64,000 nucleotides of DNA from Dehalococcoidia bacterium (GCA_041653995.1 JBAZEK010000002.1:124001-188000); one strand, 5' to 3'; shown: positions 1 to 9,291, numbered from the stretch's first letter. Program-made: numbers and translations. The notes: a model not told the origin generated them from the letters alone.

Positions 1-2
1 GT

Positions 3-629
3 ATTGCGGTGTCCGTGATGCAGTGCGACCTTTGTAACGAGAAAGACATTAGTGTAGTAGAAGAAAAAATCCGGAACACCGATAACCTGTCGGTGCTGAT
101 CAATAACGCCGGCTTCGGTACGCTGGGTCCATTCGTTGATGTCGATCTCGGCAAGTCTCTCAGAATGATCGACCTGCACGTTACCGCCCCTGTGCGGTTG
201 GTTAAAGCAGCACTGCCCGGCATGCTTTCCCGCAGGGAGGGCGCCATCGTCAACGTTTCCTCCGCTGCGCCCTTCCTGCCGGTATTCGGAAATGTGATGT
301 ATAACGGCACCAAATCTTTCCTGATCGCATTCTCCGAATCCCTTCAGATCGAAGTTAAAGATGCCGGAATCAGGGTGCAGGCGCTCTGCCCCGGCTTCAC
401 CCGCACCGGCTTCCATTCTGTCGATGAATACAAAAATGTTGATTTTTCCACCATCCCGTCATTCCTTTGGATGTCCGCAGACAAAGTAGCGGCACTGTCA
501 TGGCAGGCGCTGGGCAAAAAGAAGGTCGTCTTCATACCGGGAGTCATCACGAGCCTGACCTGCACGGTTTTGAATGGATTATTCAGATACCTGGCCGGCA
601 AAAGGCCTGCCGCACCGACCGCACGATAG
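3..629 (+). CDS. Short-chain dehydrogenase/reductase, 5' end outside window
   Basis: C-terminal three quarters of a classical SDR that reduces or oxidises a carbonyl/hydroxyl group with NAD(P). The frame is open to the left edge, and the N-terminal TGxxxGIG nucleotide-binding loop is missing, so the gene starts upstream of the window. Visible motifs are NNAG (LINNAGFG), the catalytic Ser in VNVSS, YNGTK as the YxxxK catalytic pair, and the LCPGFTRT segment after it. The hydrophobic C-terminus is typical of the SDRs close to DltE/YqjQ. The substrate cannot be told. It lies 214 bp before an acyl-CoA ligase on the same strand. Confidence 0.85.
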   Translation: MAVSVMQCDLCNEKDISVVEEKIRNTDNLSVLINNAGFGTLGPFVDVDLGKSLRMIDLHVTAPVRLVKAALPGMLSRREGAIVNVSSAAPFLPVFGNVMYNGTKSFLIAFSESLQIEVKDAGIRVQALCPGFTRTGFHSVDEYKNVDFSTIPSFLWMSADKVAALSWQALGKKKVVFIPGVITSLTCTVLNGLFRYLAGKRPAAPTAR

Positions 630-696
630 ATGCAGCATCCTGGCACAGGGAACTCCCAATCACCCAACATCTTGTATCTAATTAATTGTTAGAAAT

Positions 697-714
697 TACG
701 TAGATAATACGTAG
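697..714. promoter_or_regulatory. Tandem TACGTAG repeat, possible operator
   Basis: Two exact TACGTAG copies start at 697 and 708, so their centres are 11 bp apart, about one helical turn. Each contains the palindrome TACGTA. They sit in the 214-bp gap before the acyl-CoA ligase, about 130 bp from its start. A TATAAT-like box is seen at 769-774 without a good -35. Operator function is inferred from the geometry only. Confidence 0.3.
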
Positions 715-843
715 CTTCCTTAATCCGTATAAGCAGTGATACCTATATCCGACCGCGTAGTGGAACTCTATAATCTTCCCCATTGCACAGCCTATAGGTC
801 AGGATACGTGTACATATTAAACATTAATAGGGAGCTTATTAAA

Positions 844-2529
844 ATGAATCAGTACTCATGGTTTAAAAGTTACGATAAGGGTGTACCGCAGACACTTCAG
901 CCATACGCAGAGAAGACGCTGCTGGACTGTTTTATCGAAGCAGTTGGAGAAAAGCCGGGCAATCCCATGGTTTTGTTCAAAGGCAGGAAGGTTTCCTACA
1001 GTGAAATGCACAGGCTGAGCGAATCTCTCGCAGCCGCTCTTATAGCCAATGGTGTTAAAAAAGGCGATGTGGTAGCCCTGGTTTTACCCAACTGCCCGCA
1101 AGTAGTGTATTGCCACCTCGCCATCTGGAAAGTTGCTGCGATCGCCTCTCCCATTAATCCGTTGTACTCGGCGTCCGAATTGGAGCGCTCACTGAACGAA
1201 TGCGGCGCTAACGTGGTGATCTGTTTAAGTACATTTTACAGGAAGATTAAGAACATCCAATCAGCAACAAAAGTGCGGCTGATAATCAGCACGGAAATAA
1301 AAGAATATCTTCCATGGTTCCTTTCACTGGCCTTCACACTAATTGAAGAGAAAAAGGGCGGGCATAAAGTAAAACCGTACGCCGGGGACCTGCGCTTAAA
1401 AGATCTGCTGAAGCAGTATCGGGAGTCCCACCCCCCGCAGATGAGAATAGATCCCTCCGATCCTGCCTTGCTGTTATTTAGCGGCGGCACTACGGGTACG
1501 ACTGAAGCCGCAGTCGGCACCCACCATTCGCTTTATATCGCCGGTCTCCAGCTCACCACCTGGGTAAAATCCATCATGGTGCCGTGGGAAGATATCATCC
1601 TCGCCACCATCCCCATGTTTCATGTTTTTGGAAATGTCGCTTTGATGAGTTCAGCCATAGTCAACCGCAATCCGCTGGCGCTCGTACCAAACCCCAGAGA
1701 TATTAATGATCTTGTAGCCACAATAAAGAGAGTTAAGCCTACGTTCATACCGGGCGTCCCCACGCTTTTCTTTGCACTATGCAACCATCCAGCCGTCAAA
1801 TCGGGCAAGGTCAGTTTCAAGAAAGCCAAGTTCTGCGTGGCAGGTGGCGCGCCGCTACTGACGGAACTGCGAGACCGCTTCTTCCAGGTGACCGGCGCGC
1901 GCCTGGTTGAAGGATATGCTCTCACGGAGTCAATGCTTGCCGCCGTGATAACACCGGTCGAAGGAACACAAAAAGATGGCGCGGTGGGGCTCCCGTTACC
2001 CGATGTAATTTTGAAGATCGTCGATGCCGAAACCGGTAATAAAGAAATGGCGACCGGTGAATCAGGCGAGATCCTCATCAAGGCGCCGCAGATAATGCAG
2101 GGCTACTGGCAAAGGCCGAAAGAGACGGCTGAAATGATCCGCGATGGTTGGTTATATACCGGGGACATCGGTTACCTGGACGACGACGGCTATTTATATA
2201 TACAGAGCCGTAAAAAACAGTTGATCAAATGCGGCGGTTTCCAGGTATGGCCAAGGCAGGTGGAGGAAGTGCTTATCTCCCATAAGGCCGTGGTGGATGT
2301 GATCGTAGCAGGTATCCCGGACCCTTACCAGGGCGAAGCCGTAAAGGCATGGGTAGTCCTTGATGGTATACCCTGCACGGAGGAAGAGCTGCGAGCTTTC
2401 TGCAAGGAGAGGCTGACGGGATATAAGGTGCCGAGGCATATCGAGATAAGGGAGAGCCTGCCCAAATCAGCCGTGGGTAAACCCTTAAGCAGAATATTGA
2501 TCGATGAGGAGAATGCCAGGAGCCAATAA
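844..2529 (+). CDS. AMP-forming long-chain acyl-CoA ligase (FadD-like)
   Basis: 561-residue ANL-superfamily enzyme that activates a carboxylic acid as acyl-AMP and then forms the CoA thioester. Motifs in order: P-loop LFSGGTTGTTEAAVG (about residue 215), VEGYALTES (A5), GWLYTGDIGYLDDDGYLYI (A7-A8), KCGGFQVWPRQVEEVL (hinge and A8 loop) and LPKSAVGKPLSR with the catalytic Lys (A10). The open frame continues 36 codons upstream to 736. The ATG at 844 is preferred because AGGGAG lies 8-10 nt before it and the MNQYSWFKSYD start fits FadD homologues. The P-loop is slightly atypical, with Thr-Glu-Ala replacing the usual xPKG. Chain-length preference is unknown. The gene converges on trpA. Confidence 0.88.
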   Translation: MNQYSWFKSYDKGVPQTLQPYAEKTLLDCFIEAVGEKPGNPMVLFKGRKVSYSEMHRLSESLAAALIANGVKKGDVVALVLPNCPQVVYCHLAIWKVAAIASPINPLYSASELERSLNECGANVVICLSTFYRKIKNIQSATKVRLIISTEIKEYLPWFLSLAFTLIEEKKGGHKVKPYAGDLRLKDLLKQYRESHPPQMRIDPSDPALLLFSGGTTGTTEAAVGTHHSLYIAGLQLTTWVKSIMVPWEDIILATIPMFHVFGNVALMSSAIVNRNPLALVPNPRDINDLVATIKRVKPTFIPGVPTLFFALCNHPAVKSGKVSFKKAKFCVAGGAPLLTELRDRFFQVTGARLVEGYALTESMLAAVITPVEGTQKDGAVGLPLPDVILKIVDAETGNKEMATGESGEILIKAPQIMQGYWQRPKETAEMIRDGWLYTGDIGYLDDDGYLYIQSRKKQLIKCGGFQVWPRQVEEVLISHKAVVDVIVAGIPDPYQGEAVKAWVVLDGIPCTEEELRAFCKERLTGYKVPRHIEIRESLPKSAVGKPLSRILIDEENARSQ

Positions 2530-2531
2530 AT

Positions 2532-3320
2532 CTACGCTGCGGCGCCGTCGATGCTTGCCCTGACCTGCCTGATGAATTCGCCCAGCTCCCTGTAGGGCGG
2601 ACCCTCTTTTTCCATGATCTGTATGATGCGGCTGCCTATTATCACGCCATCGGACAGTGCTGCCGCCTCAGCCGCCTGCTGTGGAGCGGCAATCCCGAAA
2701 CCGATGCAAAGCGGTATGTCGGTAACCTGCCTCACCTTTGAGCTCACTTCCCCCAGGCCGGTGGAAAAGCCTTCCCGCACGCCGGTCACGCCCGTCACAG
2801 ACACCATGTAAATGAATCCGCTTGAATGTTGCGCCACCAGGCGGATACGTTCCCCCGAGCTGTTGGGCGCCACGAAGTAAACGGTATCGATACCTCGTTC
2901 TTTTGCGGCAGCATCATATGCAGGCAGCTCGCCGGGCGGCAGGTCGGGTATGATCAGCCCGTCGACCGCCGTGGCAGCGCAATCTGCGCAGAACTTCTCC
3001 ACGCCATAGCTCACAACCGGATTGAGATAGGTCATAAAGACCAGCGGTACATCGCTCTTGCTCCTGATGCGTCCGGCTATTTCGAAGCATGTCCTGGTGG
3101 TAACACCGTTGAGCAACGCGAGATGGCTGGAGTGCTGGATGGTCAGGCCGTCGGCCATGGGATCGGAGAAGGGAATACCCAGCTCGATGATGTCACAGCC
3201 GGATTCCGCCAGCATCAAAGCTGCCTGGACGGTGGCTTCTACATCCGGATACCCCGCTGTTATATAGGCGACCAGGGCTTTATGTTTTTTGTTTCGAAAC
3301 ACCCCCGATATGCGGCTCAT
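2532..3320 (-). CDS. trpA: Tryptophan synthase alpha chain
   Basis: 262 residues, normal length. It cleaves indole-3-glycerol phosphate to indole and glyceraldehyde-3-phosphate and passes indole to TrpB through a tunnel. The catalytic segment [13 protein letters not shown] contains the equivalents of Glu49 and Asp60, followed by [12 protein letters not shown] and the phosphate-binding GFGIAAPQQ and GVIIGSRII. Its ATG overlaps the trpB stop by 4 bp, implying translational coupling. It is the last gene of the trp operon, and its stop lies 2 bp from the end of the convergent acyl-CoA ligase, so there is no room for a separate terminator. Confidence 0.97.
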   Translation of the reverse strand: MSRISGVFRNKKHKALVAYITAGYPDVEATVQAALMLAESGCDIIELGIPFSDPMADGLTIQHSSHLALLNGVTTRTCFEIAGRIRSKSDVPLVFMTYLNPVVSYGVEKFCADCAATAVDGLIIPDLPPGELPAYDAAAKERGIDTVYFVAPNSSGERIRLVAQHSSGFIYMVSVTGVTGVREGFSTGLGEVSSKVRQVTDIPLCIGFGIAAPQQAAEAAALSDGVIIGSRIIQIMEKEGPPYRELGEFIRQVRASIDGAAA

Positions 3321-4504
3321 AGCTGTACCCCCAGTGCGCCGGCCACGACCTGGACGTCCTTATCTCCCCGGCCGGAGAGGTTGACGACGATCAGATTACT
3401 CTTATCCATGTCCCGTGCCAGCTTAATCGTGTAAGCAAGGGCGTGAGATGATTCCAGCGCCGGCAGAATGCCCTCGAGCCTGCTGAGCAATTGAAAGGCC
3501 TCCAGCGCCTCTTCATCGCCGGCCGAGACGTATTTCACACGGTTACGATCTTTATAGTAGCTGTGCTCCGGTCCGACGCCGGGGTAATCGAGGCCTGCCG
3601 AGATGCTGTGCGTCTCCAGCACCTGGCCGCCGTCATCCTGCAGCAGGCAGGACCTGGCGCCGTGCAGCACACCCGTCCTGCCGGCGGCCAGAGTGGCAGC
3701 GTGTTTGCCTGTCTCCAGACCGCGTCCGGCCGCCTCGACTCCGATTAATTCGACGCCTCTATCCTCGATAAAAGGATGGAAAATTCCGATGGCATTGCTG
3801 CCGCCTCCCACGCAGGCTACGATGCAATCGGGCAGCCTTCCGCATTTTTCCATGACCTGCAAGCGGGACTCCCTGCCGATCACCGATTGAAAGTCGCGCA
3901 CCATCAGCGGGTAGGGGTGCGGCCCCACCACCGAGCCGATCAGGTAATAGCTGTTAGCCACATTGCTCACCCAGTCCCTGATGGCCTCGTTGATGGCGTC
4001 CTTGAGTGTTTTGCTGCCGGACGAGACGGGGCGCATCTCCGCCCCCATCAATTTCATACGGAAGACATTCAGTGACTGGCGCTGCACATCCTCCTCACCC
4101 ATGTAAACGATGCACTGCTGTCCAAGCATGGAGCAGACTGCGGCCACGGCCACTCCGTGCTGCCCGGCGCCGGTCTCGGCGATGATCCTGCGCTTGCCCA
4201 TGGCTTCCGCCAGCAACCCCTGTCCCAGGGCATTATTGATCTTATGCGCCCCTGTGTGAGCAAGGTCCTCCCGTTTAAGATAGACCTGCGCACCTCCGCA
4301 GTATTCAGTCAGCTTCTGCGCATGGTACAGCGGAGTAGGCCGGCCCGAATAATCGCGCTCCAGCGCTGACAGTCGCGACAGGAACCCGGGATCTTCCCTG
4401 TATTTTTCGTAGGCGGCCGACAGCTCATCCAGCGCCGGTATCAGCGTCTCGGGCACGAACCTGCCTCCGAATTCTCCAAAGTAGCCTTTTTCATCGGGTA
4501 ACAT
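3317..4504 (-). CDS. trpB: Tryptophan synthase beta chain
   Basis: PLP enzyme that condenses indole with serine to give tryptophan. The PLP lysine is in [13 protein letters not shown], the phosphate of PLP is bound by GGGSNAIG, and the conserved [12 protein letters not shown] is at the N-terminus. The frame opens at a GTG (4513) that directly abuts GGAAG. The ATG at 4504 is preferred because the same GGAAGG is then 8-9 nt away, giving 395 residues. The start overlaps the end of trpF by 14 bp. This is a TrpB1-type protein by length and by adjacency to trpA. Confidence 0.96.
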   Translation of the reverse strand: MLPDEKGYFGEFGGRFVPETLIPALDELSAAYEKYREDPGFLSRLSALERDYSGRPTPLYHAQKLTEYCGGAQVYLKREDLAHTGAHKINNALGQGLLAEAMGKRRIIAETGAGQHGVAVAAVCSMLGQQCIVYMGEEDVQRQSLNVFRMKLMGAEMRPVSSGSKTLKDAINEAIRDWVSNVANSYYLIGSVVGPHPYPLMVRDFQSVIGRESRLQVMEKCGRLPDCIVACVGGGSNAIGIFHPFIEDRGVELIGVEAAGRGLETGKHAATLAAGRTGVLHGARSCLLQDDGGQVLETHSISAGLDYPGVGPEHSYYKDRNRVKYVSAGDEEALEAFQLLSRLEGILPALESSHALAYTIKLARDMDKSNLIVVNLSGRGDKDVQVVAGALGVQL

Positions 4505-5207
4505 ATCGTTCACCTTCCAATAGAATTGTCTTCAATAGCCTGCGCCCTTCTGCAGGTCGGCCGCCTGTCAGCCTGACCGCACGTATGAAATCCCGTACCT
4601 TCTCTATATCCTTACTGCCGGCGCTTTCCACGCCCGAAGAGACGTCGACGCCGGCCGGACCGGCCCTGCGTATCAACTGCCTCACGTTGGCAGGAGAGAG
4701 CCCTCCGGCGACCATCAGCGGGAAACGGGCGCAGGCGCCGGCTGCGATATCCCAGTCGAAGCTCCGCCCACCGCCGCCGTAGCCGTCATTAGTTTTACAG
4801 TCGAGCATGCAGATAAAGGGACGGTTGCGCACCGCCCGATATCCGGCTTCCACGTCCTGCATAACCTTCTCAAGGTTGCTGCTCTGCGTCACGTGGATGA
4901 CTTTGATGAAGGGTGTTTTAAGCGCGCCGCAGTATTCCCAGCCCTCATCACCGCTGAGCTGGACCAGATCCAGGCCGCAGTATGCCGCTATATCATTCAC
5001 ACTCTGCGGAGGTTCGTTGACGAAGACGCCGGCCACAGCGATACGCTGCGGCAGCCGTCTTACACGCCTCACTATCTCAACGGCCTGTTGAACCTCCACC
5101 TGCCGCCGGCTGTGGGCTAAGACCAGCCCTATCATATCCGCGCCCAGACCGGCAACGCTCACGGCATCCTCTGCCGAGGTGACGCCGCATATCTTAACGA
5201 TTGTCAC
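4491..5207 (-). CDS. trpF: Phosphoribosylanthranilate isomerase
   Basis: 238-residue TIM barrel that isomerises N-(5-phosphoribosyl)anthranilate to CdRP. The catalytic Cys is in VKICGVTS near the N-terminus. The catalytic Asp lies in [17 protein letters not shown], and the phosphate sites are [10 protein letters not shown] and VDVSSGVES. The C-terminal about 20 residues extend beyond the usual family end and overlap the trpB start. The start overlaps the trpC stop by 4 bp (ATGA). The Asp loop reads TNDGYGGGG where many homologues have a shorter PGGYGGTG form. Confidence 0.95.
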   Translation of the reverse strand: MTIVKICGVTSAEDAVSVAGLGADMIGLVLAHSRRQVEVQQAVEIVRRVRRLPQRIAVAGVFVNEPPQSVNDIAAYCGLDLVQLSGDEGWEYCGALKTPFIKVIHVTQSSNLEKVMQDVEAGYRAVRNRPFICMLDCKTNDGYGGGGRSFDWDIAAGACARFPLMVAGGLSPANVRQLIRRAGPAGVDVSSGVESAGSKDIEKVRDFIRAVRLTGGRPAEGRRLLKTILLEGERYVTR

Positions 5208-5995
5208 GGGAAAAGCTCCCCGATCTTTTCCCCGATGCCGGGCGAGGCCATCAATGCCTCGCCGATGAGTACGGCGTCGACCTTCAGTTTCTCCATGTCG
5301 GTGATATCCCGTGCGGCCTTTATGCCGCTTTCGCTGACCACCAGCCTGTCAGCGGGCACGAGCGGCCTCAAGCGGCGCGTAACAGCGGTATCGACCTTGA
5401 AGGTGCGCAGGTCGCGATTGTTGATGCCTATGATCCGGGCCCCGCAGTCAAGGGCCTTCTTCAGGTCGGCTTCGTCATGTACTTCGACCAGGCAGTCCAT
5501 TCCGAGGTGATGTGCCAGTCCGAGCAATTCCTGTAATGACGATATATCAAGTATCGAGGCGATCAGCAGCAGGCTGTCGGCGCCATAGGCCCGTGCCTCA
5601 TAGACCGGGTACGGGTTGAAGATAAAGTCCTTCCTGATCAGAGGCAGCCTGCGTAAGCGAAGCGCGTGTTTGATAGATTTTAAGTAGTCCAGGCTGCCCT
5701 GAAAATACTTCGACTCGGTCAGCACCGATATTGCCGCCGCCCCATGCTCCGCATATGTGGAGGCGATTTCGGCCGGATCGAAGTCCGGGCGGATCAGGCC
5801 GCGCGAGGGCGAAGCCTTTTTCACCTCGGCGATGAGGCTGATTCGCGTTCCGCCGATAGCTGAAGCGAGGCTGAGCGGAGCGGGCGCCCGGCGCGCTATC
5901 GCTGATATTTTCTCAAGCGGAACCCTCTGCATGGTCGCAGCCAGCTCGGCGCGCTTGTCAGCCAGGATTTGATCAAGGATCATGGTTTGTATCAT
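5204..5995 (-). CDS. trpC: Indole-3-glycerol phosphate synthase
   Basis: 263-residue TIM barrel that closes the indole ring from CdRP with loss of CO2. Key segments are ILDQILADKRAE, EVKKASPSRG with the catalytic Lys, IRKDFIFNPYPVYEARA with the second Lys, and the phosphate-binding VSESGIK and VLIGEALM. An in-frame ATG five codons downstream (MILDQIL) is an alternative start, since both lie within reach of the purine-rich end of trpD. Only 4 nt separate it from the trpD stop. Confidence 0.96.
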   Translation of the reverse strand: MIQTMILDQILADKRAELAATMQRVPLEKISAIARRAPAPLSLASAIGGTRISLIAEVKKASPSRGLIRPDFDPAEIASTYAEHGAAAISVLTESKYFQGSLDYLKSIKHALRLRRLPLIRKDFIFNPYPVYEARAYGADSLLLIASILDISSLQELLGLAHHLGMDCLVEVHDEADLKKALDCGARIIGINNRDLRTFKVDTAVTRRLRPLVPADRLVVSESGIKAARDITDMEKLKVDAVLIGEALMASPGIGEKIGELFP

Positions 5996-5999
5996 CCCG

Positions 6000-7019
6000 T
6001 TATTCCAGATCCCGGCTGAAGGCGATCAGCTGGTCCAGTTTGCCTGCCGCTTCGCCGCTGTCGATTACGGTTTCCGCCGTTGCTACGGCCTCCGTCAGGG
6101 AGCCTGCCATCCCGCCGGTGTAGATGCCGGCCGCCGCGTTTAGCAGAACGACGTCACGCCTGGCCGAACGCTCGCCGCTCAACACGTTGCGCAATATATC
6201 AGCGTTCTGCGACGGCGAGCCTCCCGCCAGAGCGCCGACATCTGCGCTGGTCAGGCCCACGTCTTCGGGACATATATACCGGCGGGCGGAGGCAATACAC
6301 CCGTCATTTATCTCCCACAAGACAGACCGGCCGGAGATGGACAGCTCGTCGATACCATTAAGCCCATGCACAACCAAGGCCCGTTTGGCGCCCATGCGGC
6401 AGAGCGCGGCGGCGATCTTGTCGCCCAGCTCTTCACCGGGCACGCCCAGCACCAGGTATTCAGCGCCGGCCGGATTGGTCAGCGGCCCCAGTATATTGAA
6501 AACCGTCCGTATGCCGATCTCGCGGCGCGGCGCAGCGGCGTATTTCATAGCCGGGTGGAAGGCCTGTGCAAACATAAATCCGATACCCGCCTTCTCCACA
6601 CACTGCCGCACCTGTTCCGGCTTCAGCTCGATCTTCACTCCCAGCGCCTCAAGCACATCGGCCGAGCCGCAGCGGCTGCTCATGGCGCGGTTGCCGTGTT
6701 TGGCCACTTTCAGTCCCGCCCCGGCCATCACGAAGGCCGAAGTGGTCGAGATATTGAAAGTGTTGGAGCCGTCCCCGCCCGTGCCGACGATATCGATCAC
6801 CGGACCCGTCAGGGACACCCTGCTCGATCGGGCGCGCATAACGCTGGCCAGGCCGGCGACCTCATCGGCAGTCTCACCTTTGAGTTTGAGAGCAACCAGG
6901 AAGGCGCCCAGCTGGGCCTGCGTGGCCGACCCGTCCATGATCTCCTCCATGACGGAGGAAGCTTCCTCCATAGTCAACGAATTGCCGGATACCAGACTCC
7001 CAATGGCCTCTTTTATCAT
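6000..7019 (-). CDS. trpD: Anthranilate phosphoribosyltransferase
   Basis: 339 residues. It transfers phosphoribose from PRPP to anthranilate. The PRPP/anthranilate site is GTGGDGSNTFNISTTSAFV followed by KHGNRAMSSRCGSADVLEALG, both intact. An N-terminal helical domain precedes it. It is separate from trpG rather than fused as in enterobacteria. An AAGGAG site lies 8 nt before the ATG, inside the 3' end of trpG, whose stop is 1 nt away. Confidence 0.97.
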   Translation of the reverse strand: MIKEAIGSLVSGNSLTMEEASSVMEEIMDGSATQAQLGAFLVALKLKGETADEVAGLASVMRARSSRVSLTGPVIDIVGTGGDGSNTFNISTTSAFVMAGAGLKVAKHGNRAMSSRCGSADVLEALGVKIELKPEQVRQCVEKAGIGFMFAQAFHPAMKYAAAPRREIGIRTVFNILGPLTNPAGAEYLVLGVPGEELGDKIAAALCRMGAKRALVVHGLNGIDELSISGRSVLWEINDGCIASARRYICPEDVGLTSADVGALAGGSPSQNADILRNVLSGERSARRDVVLLNAAAGIYTGGMAGSLTEAVATAETVIDSGEAAGKLDQLIAFSRDLE

Positions 7020-7020
7020 C

Positions 7021-7593
7021 TTAATTTCTCCTTAAAGCGAGGAAGTTCTTAAGAATGTCTTTGCCGCCCTGGGTCATAAACGATTCGGGATGAAACTGTA
7101 TGCCCTGCACCGGATGCTCGCGATGGCGCAGCCCCATCACGGTGCCGTCGTCGGTCCAGGCAGTCACCTCCAGACAATCGGGCAATGTGTCGCGGTTGAC
7201 CACCAGCGAATGGTAGCGGATGGCGTAGAAGGGATCGGGCAGGCCGTCAAAAAGCCCGCTGCTGTTATGATGAACGAGGGACGACTTGCCGTGCATGATG
7301 CGGGCCGCGCGGCAGATAACACCGCCGTAGCTGTAGCCGATGCATTCATGCCCCAGGCAGATGCCCAGTATGGGTATGGTGGCGCCCAGCTCCCTGATGA
7401 CGTCATTGGATATGCCGGCCTGCAGCGGCGTGGACGGTCCGGGCGAAATAATAATCTGATCCGGGTCCATATCAAGGATACCTGCAGGCGTAGCCCGGTC
7501 GTTACGGACCACTACCACCCTTTCCCCCAGTTCGCCGAGGTACTGGTAAATGTTGTAAGTGAAGCTGTCGTAGTTATCGATCAGTATAAGCAT
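7021..7593 (-). CDS. trpG: Anthranilate synthase component II (glutamine amidotransferase)
   Basis: 190-residue class I amidotransferase that supplies ammonia from glutamine to TrpE. The triad is visible: Cys in ILGICLGHE, and His and Glu in GIQFHPESF. The N-terminus LILIDNYDSFTYN is characteristic. It may also serve p-aminobenzoate synthase (PabA role), since no second copy is seen here. It overlaps trpE by 20 bp and has a strong AGGAGG site before its ATG. Confidence 0.96.
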   Translation of the reverse strand: MLILIDNYDSFTYNIYQYLGELGERVVVVRNDRATPAGILDMDPDQIIISPGPSTPLQAGISNDVIRELGATIPILGICLGHECIGYSYGGVICRAARIMHGKSSLVHHNSSGLFDGLPDPFYAIRYHSLVVNRDTLPDCLEVTAWTDDGTVMGLRHREHPVQGIQFHPESFMTQGGKDILKNFLALRRN

Positions 7594-9037
7594 GTTCCCT
7601 CCTGACTGCCGATGTATCGCCGGCCTGCTCGATGGCTTTGAGCAGCGCCCGGGCTTTATTCATTGTTTCCTGATATTCACGCTGAGGCACGCTGTCATAG
7701 ACAATGCCGCAGCCGGCCTGGACGCAGGCTGTGCCGTCCTTGATCACCATTGTGCGTATGGCGATGGCCATATCCATATTGCCGTTATGCGAGAAATAGC
7801 CGACAGCCCCGGCATAAGGGCCGCGTTTATCCGGCTCCAGCTCGGCGATGATCTGCATGGCGCGTATTTTGGGAGCGCCCGCGACCGTCCCGGCCGGGAA
7901 GCAGGCGCGCAGCGTATCGAAGGCGTCGAAGTCGTCGCTGAGCCTGCCCTGCACATTGGTGACCATATGCATTACGTGTGAATAACGCTCGATCTCCATC
8001 AGGTCGCTGACCTCTACCGTGCCAGGTTTGCTGATACGGCCGATGTCGTTGCGTCCCAGGTCCACCAGCATGATGTGCTCGGCCCTTTCCTTTTCATCGT
8101 GCAGCAGCTCATCGGCCAGCGCCGTATCCTCGAGGTAATCCTCCCCGCGCGGGCGTGTGCCGGCCAGCGGACGGACCGTCACCGTTCCGTCCTCCACCCG
8201 AACCAGCGTTTCCGGGGAAGCGCCCACGATATCGAAATCGTCCAGATGCAGAAAGTACATGTAGGGAGAGGGATTGATGGAACGCAGCGCCCGGTATATG
8301 TCGAATGGGTCTGCAGTTGCCCGCGTGGATAGGCGTTGCGAAAGCACCACCTGAATGGCCTCGCCGGCTGTTATATATTCCCTGGCTCTGTCAACACAGT
8401 CCTCGAAGTCCTGCTGCGAGAAATTGGATTGAATACCCCGTGTATCGGACTGCTCATGTGGTATGGCCGGGGCGGGCAGCGGCGCTGTCAGTCTTTCCGC
8501 CAGCTCATCGATCCGACTCACAGCCCGGGCGTATCCTGCCTCAACGTCGTCCTCAATATGGGCGTTTGAGATTATAATAGCCCTGTGCGTAACATGGTCG
8601 AAGGCCAGCACAGTGTCGGCGATCATGAAGACCGCTTCGGGCAATCCCAGCGGATCTTTATCAGGTGAAGGCAGTTGTTCGAACCGGGCGGAGGTTTCGT
8701 AGGCCAGGTATCCGACCGCCCCGCCGCAGAGGATAGGCAGGCCATAGACCTGAACCTGCTTATATTTATCCATCTCGGCTTTTACAGCCTGCAGGGGACC
8801 GGTCTGATCACCGGCGCGGATGATAATAGTCTTCTCCGGTTCCGTACCGATGAAGCTGTAGCGCGCCTGTCTCTGGCCTCCCTCCACACTCTCCAGCAGG
8901 AAAGAATATTTTCCACGGCTGACTTTGAGAAAGGCCGAGACCGGCGTCTCCATATCGGCCACTATCTCCCGATAGATAGGGACCAGGTTGCCGTCCCTGG
9001 CGAGTTTCTTTACTTCTTCCAATGAGGGGTGATACAT
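7574..9037 (-). CDS. trpE: Anthranilate synthase component I
   Basis: 487 residues. It converts chorismate to anthranilate with TrpG. The chorismate-binding domain shows RPLAGTRPRG, LHDEKERAEHIMLVDLGRNDIGR, FPAGTVAGAPKIRAM and AGCGIVYDSVPQREYQET. The N-terminal LLESVEGG is the part usually involved in tryptophan feedback inhibition. The open frame reaches 9067, but the ATG at 9037 has AGGAG 5 nt upstream and matches the family N-terminus. First structural gene of the operon, placed after an attenuator and a 17-codon mini-ORF. Confidence 0.96.
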   Translation of the reverse strand: MYHPSLEEVKKLARDGNLVPIYREIVADMETPVSAFLKVSRGKYSFLLESVEGGQRQARYSFIGTEPEKTIIIRAGDQTGPLQAVKAEMDKYKQVQVYGLPILCGGAVGYLAYETSARFEQLPSPDKDPLGLPEAVFMIADTVLAFDHVTHRAIIISNAHIEDDVEAGYARAVSRIDELAERLTAPLPAPAIPHEQSDTRGIQSNFSQQDFEDCVDRAREYITAGEAIQVVLSQRLSTRATADPFDIYRALRSINPSPYMYFLHLDDFDIVGASPETLVRVEDGTVTVRPLAGTRPRGEDYLEDTALADELLHDEKERAEHIMLVDLGRNDIGRISKPGTVEVSDLMEIERYSHVMHMVTNVQGRLSDDFDAFDTLRACFPAGTVAGAPKIRAMQIIAELEPDKRGPYAGAVGYFSHNGNMDMAIAIRTMVIKDGTACVQAGCGIVYDSVPQREYQETMNKARALLKAIEQAGDTSAVRREHAYTDR

Positions 9038-9038
9038 G

Positions 9039-9092
9039 CTATCTCCTACACCGGCCTGCCCGGCCATTTTTATATTTATCAGATTGCTTCAT
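9039..9092 (-). CDS. Mini-ORF between attenuator and trpE (17 codons)
   Basis: ATG at 9092 with a perfect AGGAGG 7 nt upstream, encoding MKQSDKYKNGRAGRCRR and a TAG. The stop is 1 nt before the trpE ATG (TAGCATG), in another frame. It lies downstream of the attenuator hairpin, so it is on the read-through mRNA. Its role may be translational coupling or RBS exposure for trpE. It has no Trp codon. The strong Shine-Dalgarno is the main reason to call it; it resembles no family known to me. Confidence 0.5.
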   Translation of the reverse strand: MKQSDKYKNGRAGRCRR

Positions 9093-9118
9093 CGTTAATC
9101 CTCCTGTAGTTAAATTGG

Positions 9119-9158
9119 GGAAATAAAAAAACCCTCCTGGCTATCCAGGAGGGTTTTG
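9119..9158 (-). terminator. trp attenuator (intrinsic terminator, stem 3:4)
   Basis: In the minus-strand transcript AAACCCTCCTGG (9156-9145), loop ATAG, then CCAGGAGGGTTT (9140-9129), followed by a U-rich run (TTTTTTTATTT). The 12-bp perfect stem plus U tract is a strong Rho-independent terminator. It lies about 80 bp before trpE and is the termination half of the attenuator. Confidence 0.9.
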
Positions 9159-9228
9159 AGATGATCTTTACTCTGCTACGAGGCTATGGTTTCAGGCAAT
9201 GTCCTCCCGGACATGCAAAAGGCATGTC
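9144..9228 (-). promoter_or_regulatory. trp antiterminator and 1:2 hairpin segments
   Basis: In the transcript, GACAUGC (9228-9222) can pair with GCAUGUC (9216-9210), a 7-bp hairpin with a 5-nt loop just after the Trp codons. The adjoining UCCGGGAGG (9211-9203) can instead pair over 9 bp (one G-U) with CCUCCUGGA (9152-9144), the 5' arm of the terminator. These are the mutually exclusive 1:2, 2:3 and 3:4 structures of classical attenuation. A ribosome stalled on the Trp codons would free segment 2; a ribosome reaching the stop at 9184 would cover it. Confidence 0.8.
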
Positions 9229-9291
9229 TCGCCACCACCAGCAGCTAAAGCTGTTGAGGCTGAGGACTGTTTTCAAAATTACCTGACTCAT
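9184..9291 (-). CDS. trpL: trp operon leader peptide with Trp-Trp-Trp
   Basis: 35-codon ORF starting MSQVILKTVLSLNSF and ending at TAG. Residues 18-20 are three consecutive Trp codons (9240-9232). It is located between a promoter and the attenuator hairpin of the trp operon. When charged tRNA-Trp is scarce the ribosome should stall at these codons and favour the antiterminator. No Shine-Dalgarno precedes the ATG, and the predicted transcription start is only about 5 nt upstream, so the peptide is probably translated from a leaderless mRNA. An in-frame ATG at 9312 (8 codons upstream) lies within the promoter and is unlikely. Confidence 0.85.
   Translation of the reverse strand: MSQVILKTVLSLNSFSCWWWRDMPFACPGGHCLKP

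Noticed and set aside
6124..7035. 303-codon plus-strand open frame
   Set aside because: Antisense to trpD with Ser/Pro/Arg-rich composition typical of a GC-rich shadow frame.
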